64,000 nt of DNA from Mikania micrantha (Eukaryota; Streptophyta; Magnoliopsida; Asterales; Asteraceae), in NCBI GenBank assembly GCA_009363875.1, contig CM018680.1, positions 64,701,279 through 64,765,278 on the forward strand, read 5' to 3'. This document shows positions 55,642 to 64,000 of the stretch, piece by piece (the first letter of the stretch is position 1; each line of letters begins with the position of its first letter). Below the pieces are notes generated by a model that saw nothing but the letters and a program-made list of their open reading frames with translations, was not told the origin of the DNA and ran no database searches. Both the position numbers and the translations under genes were made by a program.

Positions 55642-56363
55642 ATGGCCGACAACAACGACGAGGGAAGGAACCCGGGGAAACGCCCCGCGAAACACGAGCT
55701 GACGGAAGGGGACCGTCAGAGAATACGGGATATCGTATCCCATGTGGATGTCGAAGAGGCTGAGAGAGCGCGTATAGCGAAACACGCAAGGTCATGGAGC
55801 TGGTAACCTCCCACAATATGGGACTGGTTATAGAGGAGAGAGTACCTCTCCAGCGACTACGGACTAATGATCCGCACGCTCATCGACTTCCGGCACTGGG
55901 TGTGCCACTTGAGCGGGCTTTCATGGCCCATGTTGCTCGGACTGCTCGGGAGGCCCGTAGGTCGCACGAGCGGGATGAGGAGGTCAGGGCTCTCCGAGAG
56001 GAGAACCAGCACCTCCGGGGACAGATGGACTACTTGCAAGAGCAGGTAGCGGACGAGATTGCAGCACTTTGGAACCGGACAACTCAACTAGAGGAGTGAC
56101 AGGGAGAGGTCGCTGCGGAGATACAGAACCAGGGCGAGCGACTAGCTGCGGTGGAGGTCGCGAACGAGAAGAACCAGGCGATACTCCAGAACGCTTGGGC
56201 CGTGCAGCTTATTGTGGAGCCTGAGCAGGAGTTGGAGCCATAGTTCGAGGTAGAGGACCTCAAAGACGGTGACTTTGATGAGGACCTGACAAGGACCCCG
56301 AGGAAGACCAGGATGACTGTCCCGCCGATAGTGGAGACTCGCACTCCACTATTGCATCAGACT
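55642..56363 (+). pseudogene. Coiled-coil ORF of the second gypsy-type element, broken
   Basis: It starts at MADNNDEGRNPGKRP, 143 bases after the primer site. A frameshift near 55790 moves the reading into the frame of ELVTSHNMGLVIEERVPL. Stops follow at 56097 (TGA) and about 56240 (TAG), and the frame then reads on to about 56363. The protein is rich in Glu, Arg and Leu (REENQHLRGQMDYLQEQVAD) and should form a coiled coil; no zinc knuckle, protease or RT is seen. It is the Gag-like or accessory protein of a possibly non-autonomous element; I do not recognise the family. Confidence 0.55.
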
Positions 56364-56681
56364 AGATAGGTTGTTTTATTTCAGTTCTTTACTTTTCTAT
56401 ATTCCTAGATGAGCGGGATGTCCTCATATGAACTATGATAGTAGTGCTGTGTTGTGAAACACATCTGTTTTTCTATTTGTTTTTATTTAGTTTCTGTACA
56501 GTTTTATGCGTTTTTAGAGTCGATTTATGCTGGTTCTTCACATTTCCACGATTTGATGCTTGCAGGTAATAAACATGTTATTATGGCACAAAAGATCAAG
56601 AAAACGAGCTCTCGGGTGGACGAGAACAGACACAACAACAAAGCAGATGAAAAACAGAATCCTGGTGATTGTCGCATATCG
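56364..56681. other. Unassigned segment between two retrotransposons
   Basis: Probably internal sequence of one of the neighbouring elements. A short frame with MAQKIKKTSSRVDENRH occurs at about 56583. The junction with the Athila-like LTR cannot be fixed without the other LTR. Confidence 0.3.
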
Positions 56682-58116
56682 TGATAGCCTCAAGAAACCC
56701 TGTCGCGTAGCGCGACAGGTGGAAAAGTCAGAAATGCCCTTGTTTAATGATTGCGGGTTGACCCGACTATTTTGTCGGGTAGTGGGTACCCTCGCGTAGC
56801 GCGACAGGGTTAAAAATTCAGAATTTCGACTTTATTGTTTCTGAAACGGCTGGAGGCTGGGGGATTCGATTTTGGACGACTGGGAGAAGACTTTTGGAGG
56901 CGACTAGAAGCCAGGGGAAGAGATTTAGGTCGAGATTGGTCATCGAGGAGCCCTAAGAGAGTGATCCTAAGGGTGTAATGTGATCGGTTCTTATTCCTTT
57001 CTTGTTTTTCCTATTCGTATGATGATTGATTGTGGTTTACACACTATTTCTTCCTGTTTATTCATTATGATTTTTGGCTAAACCTTTTAGACCACCTAGG
57101 GTTTTATAATATGCATGTTTAACAATTGTGAGGATTGATTGTGGAACAAGTTTGGTTTTTTCAATGATATAATGATTTGGTTGAGATTCTTGGATGTGTA
57201 TGAATGTTTATGTTGTTTGTGATTTGGGTTATCAATTCCTCGTGTGCTTTGGCGAAAGTCTTTCGTGTAATAGGTGCATGCTAGGTCAATTACTTGGTGT
57301 TCTTGATTGTGGATGGATTACTAGACGTAGTAATTCATAGGAATGATGATTAGGTCACAAATGAATTAAATGTTTAACTAATTTCAATAGCCGTGAGGTG
57401 AGAGTTTGTTAGTATATCTTGAATGTTTAGTAACTAGTTAAAGTCTTTGTGAGAAGACCAAGATTAGGTTAATTGAACATATTCTTGTATGCTAAATCCA
57501 AGATGATTTTCCTTGTTATCCCGTGCATGTTTGTGTATTGAGACTTTTGTTTCCGTGAGGTAGAATGTCTTTAGGATGTATCATTGAAAGGTTGGTTAAC
57601 TTGTGAGAGTAATTAACCTAAAACGGTATTCAAAAGACTTGTAGACTCTTTAGTTGAAATCTTTGAGAAAGGTTAAAGAAGCTCTAATTTGTTAATAAGT
57701 TAAAATTCAAAGATCTTGGTTCCACAATAAGTTCCATAATCAATCTAAACACATTAGACATGTATAGAGTAAACCCTAGGTAGTCATTTCATCATTCATG
57801 ACTTTTTGTTGCATATTCCTTATTGAGTCTTAATCCGGTCTTTCTAGATTATCAAATTTACTTTAATCAGTTATTAACAAAACCCCTCTTTTAACAATTG
57901 TTTTAAATTAATTAAATTTGTATAGATAAGTCCTTGAGTCTATTTTGCATTTTCTATAGAAGTCTGTGGGTTCGATATCCGGACTTACTTTTCTGTACTG
58001 CTTTTGATAGGTTCACTTGCCTGTTAGTAGTATAGTTTAGAGAGTCTAGAGTATTACTTAGTGTCTAGGTTAGTTTGATTTTTATTAGTTTTAATTAAAC
58101 TTCTTTGCACACATCA
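56682..58116 (+). repeat. 5' LTR of an Athila-like element (left border tentative)
   Basis: The right border ACACATCA lies six bases before the Asp-tRNA primer site. The left border was set at TGATAGCC because TGAT..ATCA would be an inverted end pair and 1.4 kb is a normal Athila LTR size; this is inference. Near the left end are a palindrome with arms CCTGTCGCG and CGCGACAGG (56699-56719) and a second related copy at 56791-56809. Confidence 0.5.
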
Positions 58117-58122
58117 AGTTTT

Positions 58123-58140
58123 TGGCGCCGTTGCCGGGGA
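58123..58140 (+). promoter_or_regulatory. Primer-binding site, Asp tRNA
   Basis: TGGCGCCGTTGCCGGGGA is complementary to the 3' end of plant aspartate tRNA and is diagnostic for Athila-type elements. Confidence 0.9.
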
Positions 58141-58467
58141 CATCTTAGTCGATTGTGCAGTTTAGTTCTTTTGTCTTATCTGTGCATATTTGCTTTTAGT
58201 TTTAATTTTATTTCTCTTTATTTTATTTCTTTTTGATTCATTTTTATTTGTTTGCAGGTTTGGTAGTGTATGCCACACCTGCGTTCACACGGACCGCCAC
58301 CGGAGATTTCATTGCCTTCAAGGAGCGATTCGCGGGACTTCTCTGAAGGTTCTACGAGCGAGGTAAGTGCTTTTACTCCCATTTCTGCTGATTTTTCTGA
58401 GCACACACCACCATCTTCCTCTAGTTCTTCCACTCATTCTAGTCCGCGGTTGCATTTTGTTTAACCC

Positions 58468-60246
58468 ATGGCTGAGCGTCGCACTGTTCACCAGCAGGCC
58501 ACTGCGGGATTCACGGGACTTAACAATCCCATCACTGTGCCAAACATCACGAATGAAAATTCGTGGCAGATTCCCTCAAACATCATGATAGCCATTAATA
58601 ACTCTCAGTTTAATGGCCAGGATGATGAGGATGCTCCAGCACACATAGCTCGCCTCACTCGCATATGTGGTACCTTCAATCTTCAAGGTGCCACTGAAGA
58701 TGCTATTTTTCTGCAGCTATTTCCCTTTTCACTTGCGGGTAGAGGACTTGCGGGTAGAGCAGCCACTTGGCTCGACTCGCATGCACCTGGATCCTTCACC
58801 ACATGGGGCAGTCTTAGGGATGCTTTCCTTAAGAAGTACTTTCCACCTGCCAAGGCAGCTCGCCTTCGTGATACGATCCACTCTTTTTGTATGGCACCTG
58901 ATGAGCCATACTACCTTGCTTGGGAGAGATTCCAGAATTTGCTTAGCAGATGCTCCCAGCATGGTCTCCCTTATGAGACTCGGGCTCGTTTCGACACTTC
59001 TGCGGGTGGTCATCTTATGGGTAAAAGGGATGTTGGTGAGTGCACTGATATGTTTGAGAGTTTTGCTCAGGCTGAGTATGAGCAGAGGTCTGCTAATATG
59101 ATTTCCAATTCTATTTCTAGTTCCTCCTCTTCCACGAGAGGAGTTCACCACGTTAATGTGGATACTAGTGTGGCAGCTGCTCTCGAGGCCTTGTCGAGGG
59201 ATGTGAAGGAGTTGAAGATGAAGGTGGATAGGTGTGAGATCTGTAGGGGTGGTCATGCCACATCTGAGTGTTTGGTGGTCAACCAGGAGCAGGTTGACTA
59301 TCTGGGGGGTCAAGGTAGGGGTAGCACAAACCCTTTCAATAACTCCTATAATCAAAATTGGAGAAACCACCCAAACTTTAATTGGCGCTCTTCCAGTCAT
59401 CCCCCTAGTTTCCAATCTGGGTCATATCATAACCAGGGGCAGGGTCGTTCTTCGGTTAGTCATCCGAGTCATACACCGGGGGCGGGTAGTAGTCGTGGTG
59501 GTGGTGGTGGGGGTAGCATGAGTAAGATAGAGGAGTTATTGACTTAGTTGGTGGCTAAGGATGCCAATACTAAGAAAACCCTGGCTGAGCATGAGATTCT
59601 TTTGAAAAACCAACAATCTACTTTTCTTGATCTTCAAAGATCAGTTGGAGATATTGCCAAGCGTTTGGATGAGAGGGCCCAGGGCCAGTTTTCGGGCAGC
59701 ACACCGCCTAATCCAAATGCTCATGTGAAAGCAGTGACCACTAGGAGTGGTCGAGGGGGTGTGAGTGTAGAGCCACCGGTTGAGGTAGAGGAAGATGAAC
59801 CGGTGGATGAAGAGATTGAGATGGAGACTCCTGGGGGGGTGCACATGAGGTCAGTCCCAGCAAGTACAGTACCGACCAGTGAGTCTTCGGTAGTGGTCCC
59901 AGTTGAGAAGAAACCGGTTGAGGTTAGGCCGAGTCCTAAGATTGATCATTCACGACTTCCATACCCTGCTCGCTTAGCTCACCAAAAGCATGCTAAGGAG
60001 TATGGTCATTTTCATGACATGTTCAAACAGTTGAAGATCAATCTTCCTTTCATTGAGGCTCTTCAGCATATGCCCAAGTATGCCAAATTCCTTAAGGATT
60101 TGTTGAAGTGCAAGGATAGGCTAGGGGAACTTTCTAATGTTCCATTGAGTGGGGAGTGTTCTGTGGTGATTCTTAACAAGCTACCGGAGAAGTTAACAGA
60201 TCCTGGGATCTTTACAATTCCATGTCTGTTTGGTAGTGACACTTAA
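58468..60246 (+). pseudogene. Athila-like gag (one internal stop)
   Basis: Starts MAERRTVHQQ. The retrotransposon Gag core is LQLFPFSLAGRG..AATWLDS..FLKKYFPPAKAARLRD. A single CX2CX4HX4C-like remnant, CEICRGGHATSEC, is followed by an Asn/Ser/Gly-rich stretch. TAG at 59545-59547 interrupts the frame, which continues in register to TAA at 60244-60246. An internal deletion appears around 58995-59010 (RFDTSAGGHLMGK). Confidence 0.85.
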
Positions 60247-60252
60247 AGGCAC

Positions 60253-63200
60253 GTGTTGGCACATTTAGGTATTAGCATCAATTTGATGCCCTATTCTTTG
60301 TATGAGAAGCTAGCACTTGGTGAACTTATGCCCACCTACGTGACATTGTCCCTTGCAGACCGTACGGTCAAGTGTCCACGGGGTATTGTTGAGAACCTGT
60401 TGGTGAAGGTGGACAAATTTGTGTTCCCCGTTGATTTTGTGATCCTTGACATGGAGGCCGATGAGAGTGTGCCTATCATTCTAGGTCGTCCTTTCCTGAG
60501 GACCGCTAAGGCCATCATTGATGTGTTTGATGGGAAGCTCACTCTTAGAGTGGGTGATGAGACTCTCACATTTGAGGTCGTGAAGTCTATGAGGCATGCC
60601 GGTGATCATGACTTTAGTGACCCATATCATTCAGTTTACTTCATAAACTCTTTCATGTCACACATAGATAAGTGTCTTGAGTACGTGTGCGGGGCTGATT
60701 TGGTAGTTGAGAGGAGTGAGGAGGAGTCTGAGATGGTTGATGAGGGTGTGTTGGTTATTTCTGTGGTGTTAGAGATTGACGAGTTAAGGGAGGAGAGTAA
60801 GAAACCCTCTGTTAAGTCACCACCCGCCCTAGAGCTTAAAGTTCTACCCTTCCACTTAGAGTATGCATTTCTAGGAGAGGATTCCACTCTACCTGTTGTC
60901 ATTTCATCTAGGTTGAGTGAGGAGGAGAATAAGAGACTGTTATGTGTGTTGAGGTTGTATAAGGGTGCTATTGCTTGGAGACTCTCCGATATCCAAGGCA
61001 TTAGCCCTGCTTATTGCTCACATAGGATACTCATGTAGGATGATTATAAGCCGGTAGTCCAACCTCAAAGGCGTTTAAATCCCAATATTCAAGAGGTTGT
61101 GAAGAAGGAGGTGTTGAAGTTGATGGATGCGAGCTTGATTTATCCTATCTCGGATTCATCATGGGTGAGCCCTACTCAGGTTGTCCCTAAAAACGGAGGG
61201 ATGATAGTTATCACGAATGAGAAAAATGAGCTCATTCCTTCTCGCACGGTCACGGGGTGGCGAGTTTGCATCGACTATAGGAAACTAAACGATGCCACCC
61301 TGAAGGATCATTTTCCCCTTCCTTTCATTGACCAGATGCTGGAGATATTAGCGGGCCAGCAGTTCTACTGCTTCCTTGATGGCTTTTCTGGGTATTTCCA
61401 GATCCCCATTGCACCGGAGGATCAGGAAAAGACCACATTCACGTGCCCCTATGTCACCTATGCTTACCGTCGCATACCATTTGGGCTATGCAATGCTCCT
61501 GCCACATTTCAAAGGTGCATGGTAGCCATTTTCCAAGACATGATTGAATCATCCATGGAGGTGTTTATGGATGACTTTTCTGTTTATGGCAACTCGTTTG
61601 ATCAATGCTTGTTGAATCTCGAGAGGATGTTGAAGAGGTGTGTAGAGACAAAGTTGATGCTCAATTAGGAGAAGTGTCACTTCATGGTGACCGAGGGGAT
61701 AGTGTTAGGTCATAAGATTTCGAGAGCGGGTATAGAGGTAGACCAAGCTAAGATAGAGACCATAAGTAAACTCCCACCACCTCCAAGTGTTAAAGCTATT
61801 AGGAGTTTCCTTGGTCATGCGGGTTTCTATAGGCAGTTCATTAAGGACTTTTCCAAAATCACTAGGTCTATGACCCATCTTTTAGAAAAAGATACCCCAT
61901 TCGTGTTTGATGAGGAATGCATGAAAGCATTCGAGTTCTTGAAGGAGAGGCTTGTGAGTGCTCATATTTTGGTTGCCCTCGATTGGAGCTTACCCTTTGA
62001 GCTCATGTGTGATGCTAGTGACCGAATATACTATGCTAGCAAGACTCTCAATGATGCTGAAGAGAATTACACTACCACCGAGAAGGAGCTTCTTGCGGTA
62101 GTGTTTGCTTTTGACAAATTCTGGTCGTACCTTGTGCTTTCAAAGACCACCGTTTTCACCGACCACTTGGCTTTGAGGTTTCTTTTTGCAAAGAAAGATG
62201 CAAAGCCTCGTCTCATTAGGTGGATTCTTTTGTTGTCGGAATTTGACATTGAGATTAAAGATAAGAAAGGGGCTGAAAATGTGGCGGCCGATCATCTCTC
62301 CCGGTTGGAGGACCCGGAGAGGAGTGAGATTTGTGAGAAGGAGATTGGTGATAGGTTCCCTCACGAGATGATCGACTTTGTAGAGGCGGAGAAGCAAGGA
62401 ATGCCATGGTTCACCGACATGGGAAATTTCCTTGCTCATGGAGTAGTGATTGAGGGAATGACTTCTCAACAAAAGAAGAAGTTCTTTAGAGACGCGGGTA
62501 AGTATGTTTGGGATGACCCGTATCTCTATCGTGTGGGGGGAGATAGGATTCTTAGGAGGTGTGTGAGTAGAAAGGAGGGCCTAGAGATTTTGAAACATTG
62601 CCATGAAGGCTTGACGGATGGACATCTGGTAATCATTCCATCGCCCAAAAGGTATTCGATTGTGGGTTTTATTGGCCTTCGACGGTGAAGGATGCACTTG
62701 AGTTTGTGAAGAAGTGTGATCCTTGCCAACGCACCAAGAACATCTCCTTTAAGGATGAAATGCCTCAAAACCCGATTCAAGTGTTGGAGGTTTTTGATGT
62801 TTGGGGCATTGACTTTGTTGGACCTTTCCCTTTGTCCAAAGGGAATAGGTATATACTCGTGGCCATAGATTATGTGTCAAAGTGGGTGGAGGCTCAAGCT
62901 TTGCCTATAAATGATGCCTAAGTAGTTCTCAAGTTCCTTAAGAAGTTGTTTAGTAGGTTTGGAACTCCTAGAGCTTTAATAAGTGACCGTGGCACGCACT
63001 TTTGTAACACAATGTTAGAAAAGGCACTACAACGCTACGGTGTCACTCATCGTTTGGCGACCGCTTACCATCCTCAAACAAGCGGTCAAGTGGAGAATGC
63101 AAACCGAGGGGTGAAACGGATACTTGAGAAGATCGTGGGGAAGAGTCGGAAGGATTGGTCCGACAAGTAAGACGAAGCGTTGTGGGCGTTTAGAACTGCC

Positions 63201-63698
63201 TACAAGACACCCTTAGGAACCACACCATACATGGTCGTCTATGGCAAAGCATGCCATCTTCCCGTTGAATTGGAGCATAGAGCTCTTTGGGCTCTTAAAA
63301 CAGTCAACCTTGATCTTACCGAGGCGGGTAGGAAGAGGTATTTCCAAATTCATGAGTTAGAGGCCCTTCGTGATGCGGTCTATGCACGTTCATTGAGCAT
63401 CAAAGAAAAGACCAAGTCATTGCATGATAGAAGATTGAAGGTTTTGAAGGAATTTAAGAAGGGAGATCGGGTTTTGCTTTATAATTCCCGATTGAAATTG
63501 TTTGGAGGAAAATTGAAGTCCAAGTGGACGGGTCCATACATAGTTGGAGAGGTTTTTCCATATGGAACCGTTGAGTTGCTAAACGAAGTCGATGGGAACA
63601 CTTGGAAAGTAAACGGTCATAGATTGAAGCATTACATTGGAGGACCGTTGGATGAGAGTGAGGAGGAGGAAGAGATCCTCCTAGAGAAACCAGATTGA
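60253..63698 (+). pseudogene. Athila-like pol: protease, RT, RNase H, integrase
   Basis: Protease: LAHLGISINLMPYSLY, where the usual catalytic Asp is replaced by His. RT: WRVCIDYRKLN, FLDGFSGYFQI, IPFGLCNAPATFQ and FMDDFSVYG. RNase H: CDASDRIYYASKTLN (a deletion of some residues after DASD) and ENVAADHLSRL. Integrase: CDPCQRTKN, IDFVGPFP, SDRGTHFCN, HPQTSGQVE and GKACHLPVELEHRA. Lesions: stops at 61036, 61666, 62919 and 63168 and a frameshift near 62665. The final stop at 63696 looks natural. Confidence 0.88.
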
Positions 63699-64000
63699 AA
63701 GAATGTTGATGGGTTCTTGGGATGAAACCCAAGTGTAGAGTTTGTAAATGGTAGATTTCTAGAGTATTTGGTGTGATTTTGGTGTGATTTTCGTATTTAT
63801 TTTCCATTTTTCGTTTTTGTGTGTTTTCTTAAGTTTTGCAGGTTTTTAATCATTTTGATGCAAGGAAGATGGAATGGAGCTACCAGGTATGTATCACTTG
63901 CCTTAGAATTGATTTTAGGTGTTTAAGGAAGAAAAATGGGTTGGAAATTTAGCTAAGGCATGAAAAGGCCGGAAACTCTCTAGAAAAATGACCATGTCTT
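63699..64000 (+). other. Athila-like element, region after integrase
   Basis: Non-coding, T-rich, with no env-like frame visible before the window ends. Confidence 0.5.

Larger units (their letters stand above)
56682..64000 (+). mobile_element. Athila-like Ty3/gypsy retrotransposon, 3' part beyond the window
   Basis: Order: LTR, Asp-tRNA primer site, gag, protease, RT, RNase H, integrase, then non-coding DNA to the window end. Gag and integrase (YGKACHLPVELEHRA) resemble Athila. Autonomous status is excluded by stops and a frameshift. The 3' LTR is not in view. Confidence 0.85.

Overview
This is a 64-kb piece of AT-rich, transposon-dense plant nuclear DNA. It carries a serine-carboxypeptidase-like gene with plant-type introns, Ty3/gypsy elements with initiator-Met and Asp tRNA primer sites, a Ty1/copia relic, hAT and Harbinger MITEs and a tRNA-derived SINE. 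The repeat style makes me suspect a composite (Asteraceae), but nothing I can test without a database proves it.

Host gene. I reconstructed one complete gene, on the minus strand from 25498 down to 2508. It is a clade-I SCPL (serine carboxypeptidase-like acyltransferase family) gene of 14 exons and 442 codons. All 13 introns keep phase and use GT..AG. It spreads over 23 kb because its introns are full of mobile DNA; intron 9 alone is 12.26 kb and holds a solo LTR and many MITEs. The catalytic Ser, Asp and His contexts survive. Two cysteines that should form a conserved disulfide, and the acidic residue before the catalytic Ser, do not.

Upstream of the gene (25.5-27.3 kb and 44.1-44.9 kb) lie three more copies of its first exon with promoter: two intact and one broken. 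They arose by duplication after a SINE had landed in the promoter. An intact copy of that SINE, with 14-bp target duplications, survives at 44.7 kb.

31.76-43.70 kb is a full-length chromovirus-type (Tekay/Del-like) LTR retrotransposon with perfect 5-bp target duplications, inserted in an older LTR. Its gag is intact, its pol is riddled with stops, and its 5' LTR has lost the TATA-bearing segment. 44.9-47.0 kb holds an LTR-like repeat and two inverted-repeat elements. 47.86-52.42 kb is an old Ty1/copia relic. 52.8-56.4 kb is the 5' part of another gypsy-type element with a coiled-coil ORF. That part is followed by an Athila-like element (about 56.7 kb to the window end) whose gag-pol is decayed.

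No rRNA, stand-alone tRNA, CRISPR array or other host protein gene was seen. Apart from the SCPL exons and orphan first exons, everything I can assign is mobile or simple-repeat DNA.
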